DNA of 64,000 bases. Source: a candidate division KSB1 bacterium. Lineage in GTDB: Bacteria; Zhuqueibacterota; Zhuqueibacteria; JANLFK01; Oleimicrobiaceae. The translations under genes and the position numbers were made by a program. Shown here piece by piece: positions 17,317 through 25,880 of this stretch (positions are counted from its first letter, which is position 1; the number at the start of each line of letters is the position of its first letter). The stretch lies in assembly GCA_034506335.1 (NCBI GenBank), contig JAPDPR010000001.1, positions 220,020 through 284,019 on the forward strand. The letters run 5' to 3'. Under the pieces are notes generated by a model that worked only from the letters and a program-made list of their open reading frames with translations, had not been told where the DNA came from and made no database searches.

Positions 17317-19971
17317 TTACCGACAGAGAAGGACCTTCTGCCACCCTTCTTGGCTGCCCGCCTGCAGCCTCACCAGGTAGAGTCCGCTCGGAAGGGGCGA
17401 CCCCGAGGGGGAACGTGCAGGCCACCGTACGGAATGCTCCCCTGCGGCGAGGCCATGGTGGCGCCAGCTCCAAACCAACCTCCCGCTCAGGTCATAGACC
17501 TGCACCAACACTGGTGCCGGCGCAGGAAGCGCAAATCGTATGCTCGCCTCTGCGCTACACGGGTTAGGAAAAGCTGGATACAGCGCACACGACGTGGGCA
17601 TGGGGACCTGTGACTGCCGCGGCACGTCTAGGAGCAGCTCCCCGTTTGCGGCATCCAGGACAATCTCGAGAGATTCGCTCTGACCTGGCGCCGTGTAGGT
17701 CACAACCCACGCCGCGCGGCCAGGCAGGGCAGCAAGCCAGCCGCGCCCCAGCACCGCAGTACATGTGGCGCCGGGATAGCGCTCGCGGAAGCTCCTACCG
17801 CCCGCGTGCTCAGCAGCGCGCAGCGCCTCTCGGCTGTCCATCCAGGGCAGTGGCAGGTGGGCGACGCTGGGCGAGGCGAAGACCTGCAGCTCGGCAACCA
17901 CCATCCCGTCGGCGCTCACCAGCACGAGTCCGCTATCGGGGCCGGGTCGCGAGAAGACATAGGCCCATGCGGCACACGCTCCGGAAGAGTCCACATCCTC
18001 TGACCAGGAGAGCACAGCCGCCAATCCCGTGCGTGGTCCCCAGTTCTGAGCCCTTGTTTGTGCGGGCGCAAGCGCCTCCAGTGCTGTTCTCGGCCCGCTG
18101 GGGAACCGATGCATGACGTTGCCCGTGGCCGGGTCCACAAGCACCACCAGGAATTCCCGGCTGTCGTTTCCAGCAAAAAGCACCCGCCAGGCTGCGCCAA
18201 GCTCTGCCGCTAATGGCGCCCGTGGGGCCACCTCGAGTGCCCAACGCGCCAGCAACTCCTCCGGCGGCGCAGGCGCGGGCGTCAAAACCAGCTCGGTGAC
18301 CGGCTCGAGGGGCGAAAGAGGGTCAAGCCACAGGAGTTCGGCACTGATACGCCCCCCGGAAACATGGCCGAGAAACTCTTCCCCTCCGGCGGCACGTGCG
18401 GCTTCCACCGCCTGCTTGCTGTCTATCCAGTACTGCGGCAACTGCCACTGCCTGAGGCCCTCAACTCGCAGCGTATCCTCCCGCACACCGTAAGGCGTGA
18501 CGGCCACGTCCACTCTGCTGCCAGCGGTGGCGGAAAAACGGAACCTCCACTGCCAGGCGCACCCGTCCTCCCCCACGCTGCCGCCGGCGTAGCTCAGGAC
18601 TGGTGTGCCGCCCAGTGCGGTGCTCGCTGCTTCCTGGGCCGCCGCGAGCGCCTCCTGCGCGCTCAATGTGCACCGGGAAAACACCCTGACCACCTGCCCC
18701 GCAAACGGCTCGATCAGGACTTCTCTGAACATCCCCCCCTCACCATAGCAGTGGACGCGCCACAAAGGTTCCAGGTGCAGGCCCCAGAGGTGTTCTGGGC
18801 GCGCGTAGGGCAAGGGCAGGTGGCGGCTGGACCAACCGAGTTCCATGCGCACGCTATCGATGGAGACTGGCGTGAGCAGCAAGCGCTCAAGGGCCGCCCA
18901 GGCACTGTCCATGACCGCAGGGCTGTCAACCCATCCTTGGGGAAGGCTCTGGAAGAGATCGCCGTGCGGCGGGCCGGACTCGTAACCGCAGAGCCTCCCC
19001 ACCGAGACTACAGACCGATGCGAGTCCCGGTCTGCCGAATGGAATTGGGCTTGCCATTCCCATGCCCTCCCCGTGCTCTCCGCTGCTCTGCTCACCAGGT
19101 AGAAAGGCGCTGCATCACCGGCCCATGTTCGGGCCAGGCCCGATTGGCTGCTGATCGCCTCGCGCGCTGTCTGCGGCACCAGCCAAGGCCTCAGAACAAG
19201 GTCCAGCCCCCTTCGCACCTCACCGTCACCCAGCACGAGGCTATCGGGTTTGAGGTCGAAATTGGCATCCACCATGCCCCAGGCGTCATCGAAAAGGCTC
19301 AACTCCCCATCGCCATTGAGGTCTCTAACTGCAATGGGATACCAGGTGCCAGCCGGCACATACTTTACCGCAAAGAGGCCATCTCCCCTTTGGGCAACTG
19401 CGGCGCAGGTCGCCTTGTCCGCGCAGAGGTAGAACCTGCCGCTTCTGGCGATGTCCAGGAGGGTTCTTCCGTCAAAAGGGTCCCCTTTCATCAACGCCAC
19501 GAAAGACCCCACCGGACTACGTTCCGGGCATGTCAGCGTCCCGGATATCGAGCCTTTGGGCAGAGAGTCCGCCGTAGTAAAGGCGAGGGTATAGGGCGGT
19601 TCCAGCATCTCACCTGTCACACTGCGGGCGCCCAGGACGGTGTACTGCACCCTGCTGCCGGCCTTCAGCGTGATCTCCAGGAATAGAGCCTTACCGTCAA
19701 TGCTTAAGGAACGCATAGGTCCCTGCAGGACCGCTTCGCGTGGACTCAGGCCGTCGTTGACGAACGACCCGGCCGTGATAAAGTGCGCGCCGGCATCCAG
19801 CGGGTGCGTGAACACCACCGTGATCCTTGGGCTGGTGCTCACGGCAGTAGTGCCATCCATTGGCGCCGTGGAAATGACACTCAGTTGCGCAAATGCCTGT
19901 GTCGCCCAGCACAAGCAAGCCCACCTCGCCACCAATGAACGGACGCCGCGCCTGAGATCCCCACCACTCAT
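17317..19971 (-). CDS. Secreted repeat protein with Ig-like head and T9SS-type sorting tail
   Basis: 884 residues with a signal peptide ending ATQAFAQ (about residue 29). A bacterial Ig-like Big_5 domain (about 30-130, APMDGTTAVSTSPRITVVFT) comes first. The middle 600 residues hold degenerate repeats marked by W-[VIM]-DS-x-x-[AE]-x-A-x-x-A-[AG]-x-G-G (GWVDSPAVMD, YWIDSKQAVEAARAAGG, PWMDSREALRAAEHAGG), each followed by a PepSY-like strand pair (WVVTYTAPGQSESLEIVLD). The last 80 or so residues are a FlgD/T9SS sorting domain (PFPNPCSAEASIRFALP ... GRLVWSW ... GLYLVRL). So it is exported and probably surface-anchored or released. Function unknown. Confidence 0.72.
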   Translation of the reverse strand: MSGGDLRRGVRSLVARWACLCWATQAFAQLSVISTAPMDGTTAVSTSPRITVVFTHPLDAGAHFITAGSFVNDGLSPREAVLQGPMRSLSIDGKALFLEITLKAGSRVQYTVLGARSVTGEMLEPPYTLAFTTADSLPKGSISGTLTCPERSPVGSFVALMKGDPFDGRTLLDIARSGRFYLCADKATCAAVAQRGDGLFAVKYVPAGTWYPIAVRDLNGDGELSLFDDAWGMVDANFDLKPDSLVLGDGEVRRGLDLVLRPWLVPQTAREAISSQSGLARTWAGDAAPFYLVSRAAESTGRAWEWQAQFHSADRDSHRSVVSVGRLCGYESGPPHGDLFQSLPQGWVDSPAVMDSAWAALERLLLTPVSIDSVRMELGWSSRHLPLPYARPEHLWGLHLEPLWRVHCYGEGGMFREVLIEPFAGQVVRVFSRCTLSAQEALAAAQEAASTALGGTPVLSYAGGSVGEDGCAWQWRFRFSATAGSRVDVAVTPYGVREDTLRVEGLRQWQLPQYWIDSKQAVEAARAAGGEEFLGHVSGGRISAELLWLDPLSPLEPVTELVLTPAPAPPEELLARWALEVAPRAPLAAELGAAWRVLFAGNDSREFLVVLVDPATGNVMHRFPSGPRTALEALAPAQTRAQNWGPRTGLAAVLSWSEDVDSSGACAAWAYVFSRPGPDSGLVLVSADGMVVAELQVFASPSVAHLPLPWMDSREALRAAEHAGGRSFRERYPGATCTAVLGRGWLAALPGRAAWVVTYTAPGQSESLEIVLDAANGELLLDVPRQSQVPMPTSCALYPAFPNPCSAEASIRFALPAPAPVLVQVYDLSGRLVWSWRHHGLAAGEHSVRWPARSPSGSPLPSGLYLVRLQAGSQEGWQKVLLCR

Positions 19972-20016
19972 CCTCCGCTCCTCCCATTTGCTGGGTCCCA
20001 GTGCCTCCTTGTGGCG

Positions 20017-21327
20017 CTATTCCCTCAACGCGTACCCTTCTGCACGCGCCACATAGGCGGCACAGGTAATATCCCCCGTGACGTTCAGGACTGTACGGCA
20101 CATGTCCAGGATGCGGTCCACGCCCAGAATAATTGCGATCCCCTCCGCTGGCACGCGGACCATGGTCAAAACGATGATCAGAAGAGGGATGGAACCAGAC
20201 GGCACACCGGCTGCTCCGACCGCAGTCAGCACGCTCATGATCACCACCACCACCTGCACTCCGAACGAAAGCTGCACCCCGAACACCTGCGCCAAGAACA
20301 GCACCGTCACCCCCTCAAAGAGCGCCGTGCCGTTCATGTTCATCGTGGCACCCAGCGGGAGCACAAACCCAGCAATCTTTTGCGGAATGCCCAGGTTCTC
20401 CTGTGCCACGGCCATGGTCGTCGGCAGAGTGGCACTGCTGGAGCTGGTGGAAAAGGCGGTGAGCATGACCGTCTGTACCTTTCGGAAGAACTTGAGCGGA
20501 CTATAGCGGGCGAATGTGGCGATCAAGACCGAGAATGTCGCAAACTGGTGGATCGCCAGCCCACCCAGTACCGTCACGACGTACACAGCCAGAGCCGAGA
20601 GCAGGTCAAAACCAAAGCGAGAGGTGACGCTGAAGATGAGCGCGGCCACGCCGTACGGCGCCAACCGCATGGCGATGCCGATCAAGGCAATGGTCACGTC
20701 GTTGACGGATTCGAGGAGGTGGATAAGAGGCAATGCTCTGGGCTTGGCCACAAGAGTGAGAGCGACCCCTACCATGAGGGACACGAAAATCAGTGCGAGC
20801 ATGTCCGGGTTGGGCTTGGCCACCGCCGCAAAGGGGTTGCGCGGTACGATGTTCACCAAAGTCTGAATGCCAAATTGCGCCTGCTCGGCCGCCCCTTTGG
20901 CCTCCTCTGCCTGGGTCGAGTACGTAGCAAGAAGCTGCTCCTTGGTACTCTGCGGCAGGCGGTCACCCGGGCGGATGAGGTTCACAAGCACCAAACCAAT
21001 GATGACCGCCACTGCGGTGACTAACAGGAAGTAGCACATGGTGCGCAAGCCCACGCGACCCAACTGACGCAGGTCCCCTATTTGCGCCACGCCCAGGGCA
21101 AGACTGGAAAAGACCAGAGGGATGACCACCATGATCAGCATGTTCAGGAAAATCCGCCCCAACGGGTCGGTGAGGTACTTTTGCACCGTCTGCACACCGG
21201 GGGCTTGGGGGAAAAACACATTGCACAACACGCCACAGGTGGCGCCGACCACCAGGCCGAGGAAAATCTTGGTGTGTCGAGCCCTCCGGCGACGGGCAGG
21301 CTTCGCTTCCTGGACATCGGCCAGCAT
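20017..21327 (-). CDS. Dicarboxylate/amino acid:cation symporter (DAACS)
   Basis: 436 residues with eight or so membrane helices and two re-entrant loops. The serine-rich hairpin STSSSSAT (about 293-300) and the NMNGT motif (330-334) are the substrate- and cation-binding signatures of the GltP/DctA/GltPh family. It should import glutamate, aspartate or C4-dicarboxylates with Na+ or H+. The start ATG has GGGAG six bases upstream. The insert at about 122-150 (STQAEEAKGAAEQAQFG) is longer than in GltP but common in FCB members. It is the first gene of a minus-strand series ending with the flippase-like gene, and is divergent from pyrF. Confidence 0.93.
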   Translation of the reverse strand: MLADVQEAKPARRRRARHTKIFLGLVVGATCGVLCNVFFPQAPGVQTVQKYLTDPLGRIFLNMLIMVVIPLVFSSLALGVAQIGDLRQLGRVGLRTMCYFLLVTAVAVIIGLVLVNLIRPGDRLPQSTKEQLLATYSTQAEEAKGAAEQAQFGIQTLVNIVPRNPFAAVAKPNPDMLALIFVSLMVGVALTLVAKPRALPLIHLLESVNDVTIALIGIAMRLAPYGVAALIFSVTSRFGFDLLSALAVYVVTVLGGLAIHQFATFSVLIATFARYSPLKFFRKVQTVMLTAFSTSSSSATLPTTMAVAQENLGIPQKIAGFVLPLGATMNMNGTALFEGVTVLFLAQVFGVQLSFGVQVVVVIMSVLTAVGAAGVPSGSIPLLIIVLTMVRVPAEGIAIILGVDRILDMCRTVLNVTGDITCAAYVARAEGYALRE

Positions 21328-21440
21328 TGCGCACTCCCTGGTTTGCTTACCGCTTTGCGATGAGAGGTGCTTTTCGTAGTGAGAATTTCCGGAAAATCCA
21401 GCAAAGAAGCAAGGGAAAAAATCGCCCTGGCATTTTCCTG

Positions 21441-21469
21441 TTGATTATTTGCGGTGATTCTGCTAACTT
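21441..21469 (+). promoter_or_regulatory. Sigma-A-type promoter for pyrF-pyrE
   Basis: TTGATT at 21441-21446, a 17-nt spacer and TAACTT at 21464-21469. The predicted start near 21476 falls downstream of the GTG at 21454, which supports GTG 21511 as the true pyrF start. Confidence 0.6.
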
Positions 21470-21510
21470 GGAACAATGAATTGTCCAACTGCCTTGCGGA
21501 GGGCTTTTCA

Positions 21511-22341
21511 GTGGCAGAAACATTTGCCGATCGCTTGCAACAGGTGACCCAGGAGAAGGAAAGCCTTCTTTGCGTGGGTCTGGACATCGAACAGGAGCGG
21601 CTGCCAGTCCACCTTGGGGGTGGTACGAGGGCCATGGTCGAATTTGGGCGCGCCGTCATTGAGGCCACCCACGATCTCGCGGCCGCCTACAAACTCAACT
21701 TTGCCTTTTTCGAAGCCCACGGCTCTGAAGGGTGGCATGCACTGGAACAGTTGCGCGCGGCGATCCCGTCTGATTGTCTGGCAATCGGCGACGCCAAGCG
21801 CGGCGATATCGGCAATACGGCCCGTCTGTATGCGAAGGCGATCTTTGAACTCCTCGACTTTGACGCTGCCACGGCTAATCCGCTGTTCGGTTACGACGCG
21901 GTGGAACCGTTTCTTGCCAGCCCGAGGCACGGGGTGTTTTTCCTGTGTCTGACGTCGAATCCAGGGGCTAAGGATTTTCAATACTTCTCCGATGGCCAGG
22001 TGCGCTTGTTCGAATACACGGCCACCGTGGTAAACCGCTGGAACAGGCTGGGCAATTGCGGCCTGGTCGTGGGTGCGACCCACAGCAATGAATTGGCGGC
22101 GGTACGACGCCTTGCTCCTACGTTACCCTTTCTCATCCCTGGGATCGGGGCCCAAGGAGGAGATCTGGAAGCGGCCGTCGCGAATGGAACAGATGACCGT
22201 GGCGGTCTAGCCCTGTTTAATTCGAGCAGGGGGATTATCTTCAAGTCTTCCGGGCGGGATTTTGCCGAAGCTGCGCGCGCCGAGGCACAATCCTTGCGCG
22301 ATGCCATCAATGCCGCGCGGGCTCGCAAACGGAGCCGGTGA
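21511..22341 (+). CDS. pyrF: Orotidine-5'-phosphate decarboxylase
   Basis: 276 residues. The start is GTG 21511: GGAGGG sits seven bases before it, and the promoter at 21441-21469 excludes the earlier in-frame GTG. The signature DAKRGDIG (residues 94-101, catalytic Lys96 between two Asp) identifies OMP decarboxylase; length and spacing are those of the long PyrF subfamily 2. It converts OMP to UMP, the last step of de novo pyrimidine synthesis. It lies 46 nt before pyrE, which makes its substrate. Confidence 0.95.
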   Translation: MAETFADRLQQVTQEKESLLCVGLDIEQERLPVHLGGGTRAMVEFGRAVIEATHDLAAAYKLNFAFFEAHGSEGWHALEQLRAAIPSDCLAIGDAKRGDIGNTARLYAKAIFELLDFDAATANPLFGYDAVEPFLASPRHGVFFLCLTSNPGAKDFQYFSDGQVRLFEYTATVVNRWNRLGNCGLVVGATHSNELAAVRRLAPTLPFLIPGIGAQGGDLEAAVANGTDDRGGLALFNSSRGIIFKSSGRDFAEAARAEAQSLRDAINAARARKRSR

Positions 22342-22387
22342 GGATCGTCCTGGCACGTACACGTGACACTTTCAACACAGGAGGCTC

Positions 22388-22963
22388 ATGGTGGAACGAG
22401 AACAAGTCATGCGCATATTCCGGGGCAGTGGCGGGCTGTTGGAAGGGCATTTCCTGCTGAGCTCTGGGCTGCACAGCCCTCAATACTTCCAGTGCGCCAA
22501 GGTCCTGCAGTACCCCCACTACGCCGAAGCCCTTTGCGGCGAGATCGCGGAGCATTTTGCCGATGCGGACGTGGATGTAGTCATTGCGCCCGCCATTGGC
22601 GGAATCGTGGTGGCGCAGGAGGTGGGCAGGCAGCTGAGCAGGCGTTCCATCTGGGCCGAGCGCGAAGAAGACAAGATGTGCCTCCGTCGTGGCTTTGAGC
22701 TGCAACCAGGTGAGCGAGTGCTGGTTGTGGAGGACGTCATTACCACCGGCGGCTCAGTGCGCGAGGTCATGGCCTTAGCCACCGAGGCCGGATGCGAGGT
22801 GGTGGGCCTTGGCGCCATCGTGGACCGCAGTGGCGGCAAAGCCAAGTTTGAGGTTGACCTCTTCTCGGTCATGCGCCTTGAGGTCGTCACCTATTCCCCG
22901 GACAAATGCCCGTTGTGCAAACGGGGCCTGCCACTTGTCAAGCCAGGCAGCCGGAAGCGTTGA
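22388..22963 (+). CDS. pyrE: Orotate phosphoribosyltransferase
   Basis: 191 residues. The PRPP-binding motif is VLVVEDVITTGGS (111-123) and the flexible catalytic loop is around WAEREEDKMCLRRGF (89-103). The orotate end is LSSGLHSPQYFQCAKVL (24-40). This is the type with an early SSGLHS, as in archaea and many thermophiles. It makes OMP from orotate and PRPP. A strong AGGAGG precedes the ATG. The stop is five bases from the next gene's ATG. Confidence 0.95.
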   Translation: MVEREQVMRIFRGSGGLLEGHFLLSSGLHSPQYFQCAKVLQYPHYAEALCGEIAEHFADADVDVVIAPAIGGIVVAQEVGRQLSRRSIWAEREEDKMCLRRGFELQPGERVLVVEDVITTGGSVREVMALATEAGCEVVGLGAIVDRSGGKAKFEVDLFSVMRLEVVTYSPDKCPLCKRGLPLVKPGSRKR

Positions 22964-22967
22964 ACAG

Positions 22968-23918
22968 ATGGAGAGGTCGGAACAATCGAGGCGTTTCACA
23001 TCTATGCCCTTGTGCGTCATCGTCAATCCCAAGGCGGCAAACGGCAGGGCCGGTCGTGAGTGGCCCGTCTGTGCTCGCGTGTTGAGCGATGTCCTGAAGG
23101 AGCCTTTTGAGGTCCGTTTCACGGAGCGAGCCGGCCATGCTATCGAGCTAGCGCGGGAGGCCGCGGCGCAAGGCTTCGACCTGGTAGTCGCCGCAGGGGG
23201 CGATGGCACGGTCAACGAGGTGGTTAATGGCCTTGCGGCAGCACTCGCCCACACGCGCTTGGGAATCCTTTCCCTGGGAACTGGGAAGGACCTTGTCAAG
23301 ACCTTGGGTATTCCACCTGATATTCGGCGTGCCGCCGAGGTGCTTGCGGGAGGCACGGTGCGGCGTGTGGACCTCGGGCGGGCAATTTTTGTGGATCATC
23401 AGGGAGGACACAACCAGCGCCTCTTTGTCAACGTGGGAGATGTGGGATTCAGCGGCGCGGTGGTAGCTCGCGTTAACCGCAGTAGCAAGGCCCTCGGAGG
23501 CTTTCTCTCCTACCTGGGTGGCTTGGTGACCACACTGGCAACGTACTCTAACAAACTGGTGCACTTGACGATCGATGAGGTCATCGACGAGATCGTCACG
23601 GTGAACGCGGTGGTTGTCGCCAATGGCCAATACTTTGGAGGTGGCATGTGGGTGGCACCCGAGGCCCGCGCCGACGACGGGCTGTTCGAGGTGGTGGTCA
23701 TCGGCGATGTGGGTAGGCTGGAGGTCATTGGCAATGTGCCCAGACTCTATCGCGGTACCCTGGGCGCCCACCCCAAGGTGCGCTATTTCCGCGGCCGGCG
23801 GGTGACGGTGACCTCGGGTGACGAGGTGCTGCTGGACTTGGACGGGGAGCAACCCGGTCGAGCGCCCGTAACCTTTGAACTCCTGCCGCAGGCGCTCTCT
23901 TGCCTTGTGCCCGCTTGA
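22968..23918 (+). CDS. Diacylglycerol kinase family lipid kinase (YegS/DagK-like)
   Basis: 316 residues from ATG 22968 (alternative ATG 23004; the conserved part begins CVIVNPKAANG). The nucleotide loop is GGDGTVNEVVNGL (about 77-89), followed by LGTGKDLVKTLGIP, where most relatives read GTxND (Lys for Asn here). A C-terminal beta domain with GGMWVAPEARADDGLFEVVV completes the DAGK_cat fold. Relatives phosphorylate diacylglycerol or sphingoid-type lipids. It is probably cotranscribed with pyrF-pyrE by position, though there is no pathway link. Confidence 0.9.
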   Translation: MERSEQSRRFTSMPLCVIVNPKAANGRAGREWPVCARVLSDVLKEPFEVRFTERAGHAIELAREAAAQGFDLVVAAGGDGTVNEVVNGLAAALAHTRLGILSLGTGKDLVKTLGIPPDIRRAAEVLAGGTVRRVDLGRAIFVDHQGGHNQRLFVNVGDVGFSGAVVARVNRSSKALGGFLSYLGGLVTTLATYSNKLVHLTIDEVIDEIVTVNAVVVANGQYFGGGMWVAPEARADDGLFEVVVIGDVGRLEVIGNVPRLYRGTLGAHPKVRYFRGRRVTVTSGDEVLLDLDGEQPGRAPVTFELLPQALSCLVPA

Positions 23919-23938
23919 GGGATCGACAGAAGACAGGA

Positions 23939-23965
23939 GGGCCCCCACCACCGTGATGGGGGCCC
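23939..23965. terminator. GC-rich hairpin between convergent genes
   Basis: A perfect 9-bp stem (GGGCCCCCA with TGGGGGCCC) and a 9-nt loop, between the stops of the lipid kinase (+) and the sigma factor (-). No T-run follows on either strand, so termination strength is uncertain. Confidence 0.45.
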
Positions 23966-23976
23966 CGTGGTCCAGT

Positions 23977-24834
23977 TCAACCCAAGTACTTGCGCAGAGG
24001 TTCTAAGCGCGAGCGATGCCGTAAGCGGCGCAGGGCCTTCTCCTTTATCTGCCGCACGCGCTCCCGAGTGAGGCGAAAGTATTCACCTATCTCCTCCAGC
24101 GTCAAGGGGCGGTCACCATCAAGGCCAAAGTATAGCCGGAGGATCTCGGCCTCCCTGGGACGCAGGGTGGCCAACACCTTATCGATCTCGTTGCGCAGTG
24201 ACTCGCGCATGAGCGTGCCATCCGGTGGATCGTAGCGGTCACTCTCCAAGACGTCCAGGAGGCTGGTCCCCTCCTCCTGTCTGAGCGGCTCATCCAGGGA
24301 GATGTGGCGGGCAGCGTTTCTGAGCACGTCGGCCACCTCCTGCGTGCTCAGGTCCATCTCATCAGCAATCTCGTCCATGCTTGGTTCGCGGCCATAGGCC
24401 TTCTCCAAGGCCTCAAAGGTGCGCCCCACTTTGTTGATCGCCCCCACACGATTGAGTGGTAACCGCACCACTCGCGACTGCTCGGCAAGCGCCTGCAAAA
24501 TGGACTGCCGGATCCACCACACGGCATAGGAGATGAACTTGAAACCGCGCGTCTCGTCAAATCGCTGTGCGGCCTTGATGAGCCCCAAATTCCCCTCGCT
24601 GATCAAGTCCTGTAACGGTAGCCCCTGTCCCTGATACTCCTTGGCGACGCTGATCACGAAGCGTAGGTTTGCTTTGACGAGCTGCTCCAATGCCTCGGTG
24701 TCCGCATTGCGGATGCGTCGCGCTAACTCTATCTCCTGCTCAGGAGGGAGTGGCGAGTAGTTGCCAATCTCCTCTAGGTACTTTTCAATCGACTGCTTAA
24801 AGTGGGACTCTGTAACGTAGCTCTTCTTGGCCAT
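23977..24834 (-). CDS. sigA: Primary-type RNA polymerase sigma factor (short SigA/RpoD)
   Basis: 285 residues. Region 1.2 is at about 11-40 (IEKYLEEIGNYSPLPPEQEI). Region 2 contains the core-binding LVKANLRFVISVAKEYQGQG, the -10 helix and RGFKFISYAVWWIRQSI. Region 3 is at about 125-195. Region 4 has LRPREAEILRLYFGLDG and the helix-turn-helix LTLEEIGEYFRLTRERVRQI. Region 1.1 is missing and the protein is short, as in the primary sigma of Bacteroidetes and relatives. The TTGACA/17/TATATT-like promoters across the window fit such a sigma. It lies downstream of the zinc-ribbon gene, with about 200 nt between. Confidence 0.93.
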   Translation of the reverse strand: MAKKSYVTESHFKQSIEKYLEEIGNYSPLPPEQEIELARRIRNADTEALEQLVKANLRFVISVAKEYQGQGLPLQDLISEGNLGLIKAAQRFDETRGFKFISYAVWWIRQSILQALAEQSRVVRLPLNRVGAINKVGRTFEALEKAYGREPSMDEIADEMDLSTQEVADVLRNAARHISLDEPLRQEEGTSLLDVLESDRYDPPDGTLMRESLRNEIDKVLATLRPREAEILRLYFGLDGDRPLTLEEIGEYFRLTRERVRQIKEKALRRLRHRSRLEPLRKYLG

Positions 24835-25036
24835 AGACCTACCTTGCGACAGGATCGTCGGGCATTACAGCCCGCTCCGCGTGCACTCAGGGTCGCACTC
24901 ATCGCTTGACAGCGTGTGGCTCACAACTGCGGTAGGGGCGTGGCGTCTCACCTCCTTTGCTGGCTGCGAAAGCTGGTCACCACGTGAGGGAAGCCTCATA
25001 CGAACAGGGGCCGGCATCGGCGCCGTCGGAGCGCCT

Positions 25037-25414
25037 TTAGGCGACACCCAGGCTCTCCACGAGCTTCTTTTCACCAAGACGGGCAAAAGCCACCACTATC
25101 ATGTGCTGTCCACCGCTAGTCACCTCCTTGCGAATGACCTGTCCAGTGTCGTCCCAGACGGGGTGGTAGAGCTCTTGACCGATGGCAAATGTGGCGCTGG
25201 GGTGATACTCTTGAAGGGTGGGCCTATCTTTACGTTCGCGGCCGGCCAGGAGGTCCTCCCACTCCTGACGGTTCACAAGGGTTCGCTTGCCGCACACGGT
25301 GCAGCGCAACCAGATAATTTCGCCCCCCAGACCCTTGCCGGCGCGCTTCATCGGGCGGTCTAAGCGACACTGGGGACAAAAGAATGCGACCGCTTTCTTG
25401 CTCTTGCGTGCCAT
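25037..25414 (-). CDS. Zinc-ribbon protein with UvrD-C/CarD-like Tudor domain
   Basis: 125 residues from ATG 25414 (GGGAG six bases upstream). The N-terminal half is a four-cysteine zinc ribbon: CPQC at about 13-16 and CTVC at about 38-41. The C-terminal half (about 72-125: ATFAIGQELYHPVWDDTGQV, then MIVVAFARLGEKKLVESLGV) follows the 'G..v.H..fG.G.V....v.F...G.K.L' pattern of the Tudor-like domain that ends UvrD/PcrA helicases and resembles CarD. In UvrD that domain contacts RNA polymerase. A transcription- or repair-coupled role near sigA is therefore an inference. It has one of the best promoters in the window (25508-25536). Confidence 0.75.
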   Translation of the reverse strand: MARKSKKAVAFFCPQCRLDRPMKRAGKGLGGEIIWLRCTVCGKRTLVNRQEWEDLLAGRERKDRPTLQEYHPSATFAIGQELYHPVWDDTGQVIRKEVTSGGQHMIVVAFARLGEKKLVESLGVA

Positions 25415-25880
25415 CAACGACTCCCAGGTGGCATTAGCGCGCTGTCCCTAGCGGGAACCGCAGAGGGGAGCAGCTCGTGAAGACAGCTAGCCGCGCGCGC
25501 AGTCTGAAATATAGTAAACAATTGGGGGTCTGTCAACCCCTAAAAGCGCGGTCTCGCGGCAGCGCTCAGCCCCAAACACTCACCGGGCCACTCCCCCTGA
25601 GGCCCTAGCTTTTCGAAAATGACTGCCCAGGCACATATTTCTGCTCGCACGTTCAGGCACACTTCAGGCAGACAGGTGCGTGCGTCCAAAAAAGCGCTTT
25701 GCCGGGCCTCTTCCCGTCTCGGGGTATGCGACAGCTCACTGCGCAAGCTTTGGCCTGGGGGTTGTCCCGCCGCGCACATTCATGCCGCAGAGGCAGAAAC
25801 TGGCGTGGCGCTTCGTCAGCGCTCCCGCTCATCAGGGACACCTCTACCTTTGCGCTTGGGTGAGCCTACGGTTCCGCGGG
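25415..25880. other. Intergenic region, promoter only
   Basis: 466 nt between the permease stop and the zinc-ribbon start. The minus-strand promoter at 25508-25536 is the only feature I can support. A GCGC-rich short hairpin followed by TTTT near 25548-25570 (minus strand) might terminate permease transcripts weakly. Short open frames here show no protein character. Confidence 0.5.
25508..25536 (-). promoter_or_regulatory. Near-consensus sigma-A promoter
   Basis: On the minus strand TTGACA (25536-25531), a 17-nt spacer and TATATT (25513-25508). Predicted start near 25501, giving a leader of about 87 nt before the zinc-ribbon gene. Confidence 0.8.

Noticed and set aside
18364..19686. 440-codon plus-strand open frame
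   Set aside because: It lies antisense to the secreted repeat protein, has no ribosome site, and its composition is His/Arg-rich as expected for a high-GC shadow.
24906..24934. TTGACA at 24906 as a plus-strand promoter upstream of sigA
   Set aside because: The -10 position reads GCGGTA, and no plus-strand gene follows.
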